From positions 1 through 64,000 of the forward strand of contig NZ_JACYXL010000006.1 in assembly GCF_014842995.1 (NCBI RefSeq): DNA of 64,000 nucleotides. Reading direction: 5' to 3'. The notes beneath the pieces were generated by a model. It made no database searches, was not told the DNA's origin, and worked only from the letters and a program-made list of their open reading frames with translations. Every line of letters starts with the position of its first letter. The stretch's first letter is position 1. Source of the stretch: Rhodanobacter sp. 7MK24. GTDB taxonomy: Bacteria; Pseudomonadota; Gammaproteobacteria; Xanthomonadales; Rhodanobacteraceae. Below, piece by piece: positions 8,366 to 22,531 of the stretch. A program made the position numbers and the translations under genes.

Positions 8366-9571
8366 TCAGTGTGACTTCAGCCAACTGCGTGGATCCACGG
8401 GCTGGCCATTCTGGCGCAGCTCGAAATACACGCCGGTGTTGGTGCCGGTAGGGGCGCTGGCGGTGCCCACGGCCTGGCCGGCGGTCACCGCGTCGCCCAC
8501 GCCGTGCAGCAGGGTCTCGTTGTTGCCGTACATGCTCATCCAGCCGTTGCCATGGTTGAGGATCAGCAGCATGCCGTAGCCGCGCAGGAAGCCGGCGTAG
8601 ACCACGCGGCCGTTTGCCACGGCATGCACCTCGCTGCCGCCGGGCGCGCGGATCAGCACGCCGTTGCCGTAGCTGTGTACCTCGCCGGAGGCCGGCCAGG
8701 GCAGGTTGCCGCGGATGTCGGCGCCGGCGCCGCCCACTTCCAGCGGCGGCGGTGCCTTGCCGCCGTGCTTGCGCGCGGCGGCCTGCTGGGCGGCGGCGCG
8801 GGCGGCGGCCTCGCGCATGGCCTGGTCGATCTGTTTCTGCAGCCGATCCACCAGACTATTGAGCGATTGCTCGTCCTGTTTCAGCGCGGCCAGCCGCTGG
8901 GCCTGATCCTGATAGGTAGCGTCGGCTTCGGCGGCCAGCTTCTGCTGCGCGGTGCGCTGCTGCGCCAGTTGCCTGCTTTGCTTCTCGCGCTGGTCGCGCT
9001 GGACCTGCAAGGCTTGCTGTTCGGCGGTGATCTGTTGTTCCAGCGTTTGCAACTGGGCAAGGCCGGCCACCAGCTGCTGCACCTTCTGCAAGCGGTCCTG
9101 CTGGAAGTATTTCGAATAGACCAGGGCGCGCGCGATGCGATCCATGTCGTCGTTGTCCAGCAGCAGGCGCAGGTCGGAACCGTGGCCCAGCGCATAGCTG
9201 GCGCGCAGCAGGTCGGCGATGGCGGCACGCTGGCTGGCCAGTTTCTGCTTGAGATCGGCGCGTTGCTGCTGCAGCTGTTCAAGCTGCTGTTGCCTGGCGG
9301 CGATCTCGGCGTCGGTCTGGCGCAAGGCGCGCGCGGCCGCGTCCAGTGCGGCGGCCTGCTTCGCCAGTTCTGCGTTGAGCTGGTCGCGGTGCGCGGCGGT
9401 GGCGGCCTGCTGCTTGTCCAGCGCCTGCACTTCCTGGTGCACGTTGCTCAGTTTTTGCTTGGCCGCGGCCTGTTCGGACTGGCTCTTGTCCTGCGCGTGA
9501 GGGGACGCGGTGACGAGCGCGGCGGCGAGCGCGATGACGGACAGGGCAGGGACGCGGGCGAGGCTGGGCAT
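8366..9571 (-). CDS. envC: EnvC-type murein hydrolase activator (degenerate M23/LytM domain)
   Basis: A 401-residue protein with an N-terminal signal peptide, a long Gln/Ala/Lys-rich coiled coil (about residues 30-260, many QQL/QAA heptads) and a C-terminal LytM domain from about residue 290. The metal-binding residues of active M23 peptidases are replaced: the segment matching the H-x-H motif reads MSMYGNN, and the usual HLHFEIR reads VYFELR. Such degenerate proteins do not cut peptidoglycan but switch on AmiA/AmiB amidases at the septum, the function I infer. The start at 9571 gives the signal peptide. ctpA follows downstream. Confidence 0.87.
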   Translation of the reverse strand: MPSLARVPALSVIALAAALVTASPHAQDKSQSEQAAAKQKLSNVHQEVQALDKQQAATAAHRDQLNAELAKQAAALDAAARALRQTDAEIAARQQQLEQLQQQRADLKQKLASQRAAIADLLRASYALGHGSDLRLLLDNDDMDRIARALVYSKYFQQDRLQKVQQLVAGLAQLQTLEQQITAEQQALQVQRDQREKQSRQLAQQRTAQQKLAAEADATYQDQAQRLAALKQDEQSLNSLVDRLQKQIDQAMREAAARAAAQQAAARKHGGKAPPPLEVGGAGADIRGNLPWPASGEVHSYGNGVLIRAPGGSEVHAVANGRVVYAGFLRGYGMLLILNHGNGWMSMYGNNETLLHGVGDAVTAGQAVGTASAPTGTNTGVYFELRQNGQPVDPRSWLKSH

Positions 9572-9626
9572 CGACCGATTATCGCCGAGCCGGCGAACCG
9601 GAGCGAGCCGGCGGCGCGCCACCCGT

Positions 9627-10328
9627 TCACATGGCCGGCTCATCGGGCAAGGCGAGCGCCTTGCGCAGCTCCGTGCGCGCAGCCGCATAGTCGGCCTGCC
9701 AGGAAGGATCGTCCAGCAGCCGCTCGCCGAGCACGGTGCCGGCAAGCCGGCCGGCCTCCACGTCGCTGGGGAAATGCGCGCCCATCACGATACGGTGCCG
9801 GGCGTAGAGATCCGCACGGGCGAAGATCGCGGCGCGCTTCTCCGGCAGCATATTGGCCAGCAGTACCGCCGCGGTGTAGCCGAACGTGGCGTGCCCACTG
9901 GGGTAACTCCAGTCGTCGGGCTTTTCCGCCGCGAGCGGCTGCACCTGCGCGGATACCGCCGCCGGACGCGGATGACGCCAGTAATTCTTGGCCTGCTTCA
10001 CTTCGGCCTTGTCCAGCGCGGCCACGCGTTTGAAAAAGGCGGCCGTGCTGGGCAGCCGCTCGGCTTGCAGGTTCACGCCCAGTGCGTCCGCAAAGCGGAA
10101 CACGGATCGCTCCGCGTCCGCCTTGGCCGCCGCCGCTTCGGCGGCGGTTCGTGCGTGTTGCGTGGCCAGCACCACATCCAGGTCCTGCCGTGCTTCGGGC
10201 GAATCTGTTGCCGGTGGCGGCGGCAACAGGCGGGTCAGTTCGACCGGCAGGGCGGCAGCGTTGCCGTCGGCGGCCAGTACGTTCTGGCCGGCCAGCAGCA
10301 GCACCACCAGCAACAGCGCGTGCTTCAT
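9627..10328 (-). CDS. Secreted class A acid phosphatase (PAP2 superfamily)
   Basis: A 233-residue protein with signal peptide (NVLAA). All three parts of the PAP2 phosphatase signature are present in order: KNYWRHPRP, YPSGHAT and ARHRIVMGAHFPSDVEAG. The order and the signal peptide fit the PhoN/PhoC class A non-specific acid phosphatases, which release phosphate from organic esters in the periplasm. Its ATG overlaps the TGA of the upstream TonB receptor (ATGA, 10326-10330), so the two are translationally coupled and probably handle the same substrate, such as a phosphate ester imported by the receptor. Confidence 0.88.
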   Translation of the reverse strand: MKHALLLVVLLLAGQNVLAADGNAAALPVELTRLLPPPPATDSPEARQDLDVVLATQHARTAAEAAAAKADAERSVFRFADALGVNLQAERLPSTAAFFKRVAALDKAEVKQAKNYWRHPRPAAVSAQVQPLAAEKPDDWSYPSGHATFGYTAAVLLANMLPEKRAAIFARADLYARHRIVMGAHFPSDVEAGRLAGTVLGERLLDDPSWQADYAAARTELRKALALPDEPAM

Positions 10329-12580
10329 CAGAACAGGTCCGCGGAGAACGTGACGTTGTAGTTGCGCGACGGGATGGTGAAGTACAGCGGCGTGCCATCG
10401 GCCACGGTGGTGCCGGCCAGCGCATTGATGTTGGTGTTGTTGAACAGGTTGTTGATCTGGAAGCCGATCTTGATGTCCTTCACGTCCGTCCGGTGCAGGT
10501 CGAAGCGGTAGCTGGCGGCGAAGTTGGTCACCGCGTAGCCGCCGATCGGCGTGTCATCGTTGGCGTTGGCGGTGTAGTAGGTCTTGCCGACGAACTTGTC
10601 CATCAGCGACGCATACACCGGGCCGTTGCGGTAGATCAGGCCCAGCGCGGCGGTCTTGTGCGGCGTGTTCGGATTCCAGGTGTTGCTCTCGGTCTGGATC
10701 GCGCGGTTGAGCGAGCCGTTGGCGTAGATGCTGAAGCCGCCGCCGATCATGTAGGTGCCTTCCAGCTCGAGGCCGGTGTAGTGCACGCCGCCGCCGTTGT
10801 AGAAGTAGGTGACGCCGCCGATCTTCTGGCTCTGGATGAAGTTGTTGAAATTGATCTTGTAGACGTCGCCGGACAGCGTCAGGTCGTCGCTGTTCCAGGT
10901 GGTGCCGACCTGCCAGTTCGTGGTTTTTTCAGGCTGGAGGCTGCCGTCGGAGATGGCCGGGTCGGCTACGTAGAGCAGGTTGAGGTTGGGTGCCAGGAAG
11001 CCCTTGGCCCACTGCGCATAAGCCGTCCAGTCCGAAGTGAATGAATAGTGGAAGGCCGCCGAGGGCAGCGTAGCGTTCCATTTCGCCGAATAATCCAGTG
11101 GCGTACCCGTCTTCTGGTTGTACTCGGCGTCGAGGTTGCGCTTGAAGTCGTCATACTTCAGGCCGCCCACCAGCCACGCGTTGTCGGTGATGTTCCACTG
11201 GTATTCGAGGAACGGCTGGAAGGTGGTCAGCGAATCGGTCATCACGCGGTCGACCGGGCTGTCGCTGCCCTTGGTCGGCGCGCCGGTGGTGTTGATGGCC
11301 GGTACGTCCAGCGTGTCGTCGAACTCGTATTCCCAGCGCAGATTGTCCTGGTGGTCGAACCAGGCGCCGGTGCGGATTTCGCCCGGGCCCAGTTCCTTGC
11401 TCACGCGGAGAATGTCGCCGAACGAGCGGTACCAGTTGCGCATGTGCTGGCCGGGCACGTCGTCCGGATCGAGACAGTTGTTGCCCTTCTTGTCGCAGAA
11501 CGTGCCGTTCGGCGTCTCACCGTTCGGGTCCAGGCCGTTGAAGCCGAAGTGGTTGTAAGCGTAGGTGTAAGCCTTGTTGTCGACCGTCCAGCCGTCGAAC
11601 TCGGAGTGCAGGCCGATGTAGGCCATGTACGTGGTGATCTGGTCATTGTTGTAGCGGTAGTACGACTGGCTGGTCGGATCGTTGTTCAGGGCATAGTTCG
11701 GGCCGTACTCGGCGATCTGCGCCTTGCTGGCGCCGAATGGCACGTACTGGTTGATCTTGTTCCACATGCCGCCGAAGGTCAGCGTGGTGTTGTCGCCCAG
11801 CGGTTGCACGATCTTGGCGAAGATGTTCTGGCGGCGCTGGCCGGCGTAGGTGAGGTAGCCGTCCGAGCTGCCGTTCTGCACGTTGATCACGGCGGCGGTG
11901 CCGCTGTCGTTGAGCTTGCCGGTGTCGATGCGCGCACCTTCCACTGCCGTCGCCCAGCTGCCGTAGCTGAGGTAGGGGTGCAGGTTGAAGTCGGCCGAGG
12001 GATCGATGGATTCCACCGACACGGTGCCGCCGAAGGTGGCGTCGCCCAGCGTGCTGGCGGTGCCCGGGCCGCGGTCCACCGTGACGCTGCTGGTGTCCTG
12101 GTTGGTGAAGTACGACGTGGAGTGGTGCGTGAAGTCGTTCGAGTCGCCCCACGGAATGCCGTCGAAGGTGACGTTGTACTGGCCGTCCTGGAAACCGCGG
12201 ATGCTGGCGACCGCCGTTTCCATCAGGCCCGAGCCGTTCGGTGCGATGGTGTAGGTGCTGGGCGAGATCGCGATGGCGTCGGTGTAGTCGCCGGTCGGAG
12301 CAATGTTTTCCTGCAGGAACAGGCTGCCGATGATCGACTGCGGCTCGACCGCCACCAAGGAGCCCTGCGTCGGCGCGGTACTGGTCGCGTTGACGGTGCT
12401 GGCATTCACCTGCACCTTCGCCAGCGTCTTGGGGTTGTTCGCCGTGGCTCCGATGGCGCTTGCATCCGCCGTCGGCGCGATGGGCGTGGTGTTCGTGTCA
12501 TCCGCACGAGCCGGCGAGGCGATGGCGGCGGCGATGGCAAGCGCGAGCACGGCGCGCAGGACGGGCATGGATTGGGTCAT
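10328..12580 (-). CDS. TonB-dependent receptor coupled to acid phosphatase
   Basis: A 750-residue receptor from the ATG at 12580; another ATG is 12 bases inside. The signal peptide ends SPARA. A possible TonB box sits in TLAKVQVNAST. The plug contains VASIRGFQDGQYNVTFDGIP and VTVDRGPGTASTLGDATFGG, with VSVESIDPSADF at the plug end. The barrel finishes VTFSADLF, the usual aromatic end. The coupled phosphatase gene suggests uptake of a phosphorylated compound. Four direct repeats at 12708-12748, about 130-170 bases before the start, are likely its control site. Confidence 0.82.
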   Translation of the reverse strand: MTQSMPVLRAVLALAIAAAIASPARADDTNTTPIAPTADASAIGATANNPKTLAKVQVNASTVNATSTAPTQGSLVAVEPQSIIGSLFLQENIAPTGDYTDAIAISPSTYTIAPNGSGLMETAVASIRGFQDGQYNVTFDGIPWGDSNDFTHHSTSYFTNQDTSSVTVDRGPGTASTLGDATFGGTVSVESIDPSADFNLHPYLSYGSWATAVEGARIDTGKLNDSGTAAVINVQNGSSDGYLTYAGQRRQNIFAKIVQPLGDNTTLTFGGMWNKINQYVPFGASKAQIAEYGPNYALNNDPTSQSYYRYNNDQITTYMAYIGLHSEFDGWTVDNKAYTYAYNHFGFNGLDPNGETPNGTFCDKKGNNCLDPDDVPGQHMRNWYRSFGDILRVSKELGPGEIRTGAWFDHQDNLRWEYEFDDTLDVPAINTTGAPTKGSDSPVDRVMTDSLTTFQPFLEYQWNITDNAWLVGGLKYDDFKRNLDAEYNQKTGTPLDYSAKWNATLPSAAFHYSFTSDWTAYAQWAKGFLAPNLNLLYVADPAISDGSLQPEKTTNWQVGTTWNSDDLTLSGDVYKINFNNFIQSQKIGGVTYFYNGGGVHYTGLELEGTYMIGGGFSIYANGSLNRAIQTESNTWNPNTPHKTAALGLIYRNGPVYASLMDKFVGKTYYTANANDDTPIGGYAVTNFAASYRFDLHRTDVKDIKIGFQINNLFNNTNINALAGTTVADGTPLYFTIPSRNYNVTFSADLF

Positions 12581-12707
12581 GGGTGGGCACCGGAGAGGAA
12601 GGGGGTGTAGACAGCGGCGCGGATGCTGGCCCTTGCACATGACATTTGTGCTGCAAAAGGAAGATGCGATTTGCGCGGAAAATTGCGGCTCCCTGGCGCA
12701 ATTTGCT

Positions 12708-12748
12708 TCTCTTAGTGTTCTCTTAGGCCTCTCTTAGATTTCTCTTAG
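12708..12748. promoter_or_regulatory. Four identical 8-bp direct repeats at exact 11-bp period
   Basis: TCTCTTAG occurs at 12708, 12719, 12730 and 12741 with variable 3-base spacers. Direct repeats one helical turn apart are the hallmark of OmpR/PhoB-family response regulator sites. The CTTAG core recalls the PmrA/BasR pattern (CTTAA-type half-sites, 11-bp period) more than the canonical Pho box. The array lies about 130-170 bases upstream of the minus-strand receptor-phosphatase operon. The repeats are seen directly; the regulator is inferred. Confidence 0.75.
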
Positions 12749-12754
12749 TTCTCG

Positions 12755-13510
12755 ATGCGGGAGAGCGGATCATTCGTCGACGACAGAACGGTTTCACCTG
12801 TCTTCCAGTGCGGTGACCGGGTCATTTCTCTTTTGTGTATCCATGTATCCAAAAGAGAAGCGGTCGAGAGAAAAGAGTGCTCGATGCGGCGTTTGGCCGC
12901 CTTCCTGTCCGACCAAAAGGACGCCGCCTTTCCCCCGCGCCCGCTGCGCGGTCTGATCGTCCCCGCCTCGTCAAGGCCAGAAGCCCGGGAAGCGGCGCTT
13001 CAAGTGCGCAAAAGCAGCGTCGACATCCAGAACCAGGACAGGGCCGATGCGGCACGAGGTACCGCGGGGCTTCGAACCTCGGTTTCCAGATGCGGCGCGG
13101 TATGGCCTCGCGTCTATCGCGCGGGCAGGAATGGCTCCCAAACCCCCAGACCCAGCTTGCTTGCAGTTCCGCCGCATCGAACCAGGCAGTTTCTCTGGTT
13201 CCTTGCTCATGACCTCGGGCATCCAGTCTTCCGCTCTTCGGGGCGATTTCGCCGTTCGCCGTCGTTCCTGCGGCGGCATGGCCAGCAAAGAGAAGAACCC
13301 GCACGCCTGCAGGCGACCGAAGCCGCCTTGTTCCTTGCAAGCAAATCCAGATGCCCAGCAAGCAAACCAAAACCCGCAAAGCGTAGTCCCACTCGCAAGT
13401 CTGCAATTCCGCCCCGCAGGGGAAGAAGCGAGGTCCCCGCTGGTCAGCTTTCTCTCGATACCTGCGCGGCTCCAAAGCCCCGAATCGCCAAATTCCATTT
13501 GGACGTATAG
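12755..13510. repeat. Long gene-free stretch with a hairpin and dispersed-repeat character
   Basis: About 750 bases between the divergent receptor and gltB promoters. Open frames exist on both strands but their products are Arg/Pro/Ser-rich and unlike any family, so I do not call a gene. At 12827-12858 a hairpin has 9-bp arms TCTCTTTTG and CAAAAGAGA around a 14-base loop. Such elements, reading as CTTTTGG...CCAAAAG, are common repeated intergenic sequences in Xanthomonadales. The rest looks like the same kind of repeated filler; compare 56433-56917. Confidence 0.45.
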
Positions 13511-13516
13511 AAGTCT

Positions 13517-13545
13517 TTGACGCGACGCAACAAGTGTGTTGTAGT
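13517..13545 (+). promoter_or_regulatory. Probable sigma-70 promoter of gltBD
   Basis: TTGACG at 13517-13522 and TGTAGT at 13540-13545 are separated by 17 bases. The first matches the -35 consensus at five of six positions and the second the -10 consensus at four of six. Transcription would start about 75 bases before the gltB ATG at 13627. Confidence 0.5.
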
Positions 13546-13626
13546 CGAACCGTAATCCACGAAATCCAGGACGGTGCTCCGGCAGCCGCTGGCTTTCCGT
13601 GCCCTGCCGTCCAGCGAGTGAGCAAG

Positions 13627-19511
<5,885 letters not shown>

Positions 19512-19629
19512 AGGATGATGATTTTTGGCTGTTCACCCTGAGCGAAGCGCCGAATGGGCGAAGTCGAAGGGGTACTTCGACTGTGCTTGCTATTGCAAGC
19601 TACGCTCGGTGTGAACGGACGCTCTGTTC

Positions 19630-19715
19630 GTCATCCCGGCGGAGGCCGGAATCCAGTAGCGATTACGCCCATCCAGGCCACACACTTGCTGGATTCCGGC
19701 CTGCGCCGGAATGAC
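19630..19715. repeat. Dispersed palindromic repeat, copy A
   Basis: Two inverted arms, GTCATCCCGGCGGAGGCCGG with ATCCAG and CTGGATTCC with GGCCTGCGCCGGAATGAC, enclose about 30 bases beginning GCGATTACGC. The same arms occur at 24489-24574, 38607-38687 and, more diverged, 34225-34390 and 56833-56860. This is a REP-like family. Here it lies between gltD and the methylglyoxal synthase gene. Confidence 0.85.
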
Positions 19716-19753
19716 AAGCCAAAAGCATCGCCATCACCCAAGAGGACACTCCC

Positions 19754-20638
19754 ATGCGCCTGGGCCTTGCCGCCAACCAGCTGCACCACAGCCACGACGA
19801 CGCGGCACTGTTCCGCTGGCTGGGGGCCTGCGAACAGGGCATCCGCGAACTGGGTCTCGAACTGCATGCGGTGGGCCGCACCCACGACGCCATCATGCGT
19901 GCCGGCCTGCTGGCGAACTACGCGACCTTGCGCCGCTACCCCTACGGCCGCGCCGGCGGACTGATGAAACTGGTGGCCGAAGTGGTAGGCATGGACGGCG
20001 ATGCGCGCACGCTGGATGGTGCGATCTACTTCATCGATCCGGTCGATCCGTCCTCGATATTCCCCGAAGCGGTGGCGCTCAAGCGCCAGTGCGTGATCCA
20101 CGCCAAGCCCTTCCTCTCCACCGTGGCCTCGGCGCGCGACTGGATCGAGCTGGAGCGCATGCATGCCGGGCTGGAACCCGATCCTGGCGCGGACGATCTG
20201 CACGCGCTGGAGTCGCAGACGCTCGCCCTGATCGCCCACGACGCCATGAAGCCCGCGATGCTGGCCTATGCGGCCGAGCACTTCGACACGCTCTCTCGCT
20301 TCGGCCGCCGCGTCGCCACCGGCACCACCGGCCAGCGCCTCAACGAACTGGCCTGGAGCCGCGGCTGGCCGCAGGGCAAGCCGTGGGCGGACCGCTACCA
20401 GAGCGGTCCGATGGGCGGCGATGCGCAGATCGCCGATCTGGTGCTTGAGCGCCGCTGCCATCGAGCGATCTTCTTCGAGGACCCGCACGTGGCGCGCCAG
20501 CATGAGGCCGACATCCAGCTGCTGGAGCGTGCGGTGACCACGCTCACCGACGTGGCGGTGTGCATCACCACCCCGCGTGTGGCGGCGCGCTGGGCCAAGG
20601 CGGCGGAGTTGCGGAGGAATCGGCGGGCAGCCGGTTGA
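19754..20638 (+). CDS. mgsA: Two-domain methylglyoxal synthase
   Basis: A 294-residue protein, about twice the usual 150. The C-terminal half carries the whole catalytic set of methylglyoxal synthase: AHD at 161-163 with a following Lys, SGPMGGD at 217-223, FFEDP at 240-244 and QHEAD at 249-253. It should convert dihydroxyacetone phosphate to methylglyoxal and phosphate. The N-terminal half (1-140) looks like a second, degenerate copy: it has IYFIDPVDPSS in the right place, but AANQ instead of AHD and no GGD. AGAGGA before the ATG at 19754 is a good ribosome site. A decayed copy of its 3' end lies at 22171-22400. Confidence 0.8.
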   Translation: MRLGLAANQLHHSHDDAALFRWLGACEQGIRELGLELHAVGRTHDAIMRAGLLANYATLRRYPYGRAGGLMKLVAEVVGMDGDARTLDGAIYFIDPVDPSSIFPEAVALKRQCVIHAKPFLSTVASARDWIELERMHAGLEPDPGADDLHALESQTLALIAHDAMKPAMLAYAAEHFDTLSRFGRRVATGTTGQRLNELAWSRGWPQGKPWADRYQSGPMGGDAQIADLVLERRCHRAIFFEDPHVARQHEADIQLLERAVTTLTDVAVCITTPRVAARWAKAAELRRNRRAAG

Positions 20639-20926
20639 TTGCGTATTGGCTTGCGGCTGAATCGCGCAGGCTGAAAGCCAAGGGGAAGAAGGGATTTCCT
20701 GGTGAACTCTACTTTGCCGCCCTGTTTGGCGGCTTCTACCTCGCGTGCGTTGGCCATGCCGACGGAAGCGGCCACGGCGGTAGCTTGAGGAAAACCTGCA
20801 CGGGCGAGTCCCTCTCCTTCCGGGAGAGGGTTCGGTCGAAGCGAGGCGCGACGACGTAACCGAACCATCACTCCCGTGTCGACTCTCCCTCGCACAAGTC
20901 CGGTCTTGCTTGGAACCTCCCAAAGT
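20639..20926. other. Intergenic stretch with a short hairpin repeat
   Basis: No gene is supported in these 288 bases. At 20810-20830 the hairpin CCCTCTCC-ttcc-GGGAGAGGG belongs to the same kind of repeated palindrome as 45456-45485. The first 15 or so bases continue the homology with the sequence after the synthase fragment at 22400, so the duplication included some downstream DNA. Confidence 0.5.
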
Positions 20927-22072
20927 CTAGAAACTGATCTTCAGAATCTGTCCGTTGTTGCCGACGAACCATCCGGCTTTGGGATTCGCGAAGGCGACGG
21001 CCCAGTATCCGCTCACGGTAGGCAGCCAATACCAGTTCTGGCCTTCGTCGGGAGTCCAGGCCGCCGATCCCGAATTGAAGTCGGGTGCGGTTTCGGCGGT
21101 GATCACGACCGTGCGATCGAATCGGGGCCCATGGTCATGCTGGTCTTGACCCTGATCATCCTCGTCGTTGGACGATGCGGAAAAGTGACGGTCGCGCAGG
21201 CCTCGGGCGTACGCCACGCAGAAGACTGCTCCGGGGGTTGGCGGTGGGTTGGTCAGCGTCCAGGTCGCGCCACCATCGTGCGAGGTCGCTGCGTCGGCTG
21301 AGGTATTGCTCGACAAGTCGCCGCCGCCGACAAAGCCGTTGCGCGCATCGCGGAAAGCCACGCTCAAGCCGCCAGCACTGGCGTTGCTGATGAGCGGAGT
21401 GGCATAGGCGTTCCAGGTGCTGCCGCCATCGCGCGTTGCGAGAATGCGCGCGGTGGTCGAACCGCCGGTGGCGATCCACGCGTTTTGCGTTCCCTGCGTG
21501 GTGATGCAGGTTCCGCTGGCTGCGAACGAGGCTTCTCCCGGGAGTGCCGGCGGCATGCGGCCGGCGATCGACTGCCAATGGATGCCGTCGAAGGTGCGCA
21601 GATCGGGAAACACCCCATTCACTGAATCGCTGTGCGCGATGCCGCGGTCGGGGGACCAGAAGGCGAAACAGTCGTAGAACGCGTTGGTGAGCTGGTTGGT
21701 GAATTCGACTGTCCAGTGTGCGCCGCCGTCGACGGTCTTGTAGATCTTGAAGTCGGTGGTGTTGGCGCCGACCGACGACAGATAGGCGATCCGGTCGCTC
21801 ACGGCATGGACATCGCGGAACTGCAGATTCTCCGCGCCGGGTACCACGCCGGACTTCCAGGTATTGCCGCCGTCGGTGGTCACCACGTAGGTTCCCCCGG
21901 CTCCCGAAGCCCAGACCACGCGCGAATTCACCGGGCTGACGGCGATCAGCAGCTGTGTGGTGCCGCTCGATTGCGGCGTGAGCGTAGGTTGACGAATCTT
22001 CGGAGGGCTGTCCGCAAAAGCAAGAGTAGCGAACGCAGCGAGCAGCAAAACGAGTACCGAATGCTTGAACAT
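20927..22072 (-). CDS. Secreted YCF48/BNR-repeat beta-propeller protein
   Basis: A 381-residue protein whose signal peptide ends TLAFA. Repeats of the YCF48/sialidase-like type are seen: TTDGGNTWKSG, TVDGGAHWTVEF, TRDGGSTWNAY, SHDGGATWTLTN and TPDEGQNWYWLP, spaced 50-90 residues apart, as in a seven-bladed propeller. Near residue 300 an insert rich in Asp, Gln and His (DEDDQGQDQHDH) interrupts the propeller. Function is unknown; relatives in plants and cyanobacteria help assemble photosystem II, which is irrelevant here. GGGAGGGC before the ATG at 22072 fixes the start. It sits antisense between the two synthase copies. Confidence 0.75.
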   Translation of the reverse strand: MFKHSVLVLLLAAFATLAFADSPPKIRQPTLTPQSSGTTQLLIAVSPVNSRVVWASGAGGTYVVTTDGGNTWKSGVVPGAENLQFRDVHAVSDRIAYLSSVGANTTDFKIYKTVDGGAHWTVEFTNQLTNAFYDCFAFWSPDRGIAHSDSVNGVFPDLRTFDGIHWQSIAGRMPPALPGEASFAASGTCITTQGTQNAWIATGGSTTARILATRDGGSTWNAYATPLISNASAGGLSVAFRDARNGFVGGGDLSSNTSADAATSHDGGATWTLTNPPPTPGAVFCVAYARGLRDRHFSASSNDEDDQGQDQHDHGPRFDRTVVITAETAPDFNSGSAAWTPDEGQNWYWLPTVSGYWAVAFANPKAGWFVGNNGQILKISF

Positions 22073-22170
22073 GGCAGCCCTCCCCGGGTAGTCGATCCAG
22101 AGCAGCGTAAAACTCTCAAGATGAGGGTTTCGCGAAATCGAGGGTTCGAGATCCGCCTTCTCCATGCATC

Positions 22171-22400
22171 GAAGGGTCGTGCGCAAGATCGCCGGCCTGG
22201 CGCTGGTGCGCCGCTGCCAGCGCGCGATCCTCTTCGAGGGCTCGCGCGTGGCGCGCCGGCAGGAGGCCGGTACCCGACTGTTCGAGCGTGCGGTGACCAC
22301 GATCACCGATACGGCGGTATGCATCAACACGCCTTGCGCAGTGGCACGCCGGGCAGAAGCTGCGGAGTTGCGGCGGAATCGACGTGCGGTCGACTGATTG
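22171..22400 (+). pseudogene. Decayed copy of the methylglyoxal synthase 3' end
   Basis: The segment translates to RRCQRAILFEGSRVARRQEA and onward to AAELRRNRRAVD, aligning with residues about 220-294 of the intact gene at 19754. About three quarters of the bases are shared, and the similarity continues a few bases past the stop (TGATTGCGTA). The catalytic Asp of FFEDP is lost (LFEGS) and the QHEAD motif is degraded. There is no N-terminal part. It is therefore a fragment left by duplication or recombination, bracketing the YCF48-like gene in direct orientation with the intact copy. Confidence 0.8.
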
Positions 22401-22531
22401 CGTACCCGCTTGCTGACCGAGCCGCGGGTCGTCTGTAATGGGAGCGGTCCTGAGGCTAATGTCCGGCCTGGGTCGGGACGGACCTGAGAGAAGATGCGGA
22501 CAATGATCACGGAGAACGGAGGGAGGCTTGA

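Noticed and set aside
13060-13085. A TTCGAA sequence resembling a tRNA T-arm
   Set aside because: No matching acceptor, anticodon or D arm can be formed around it on either strand.
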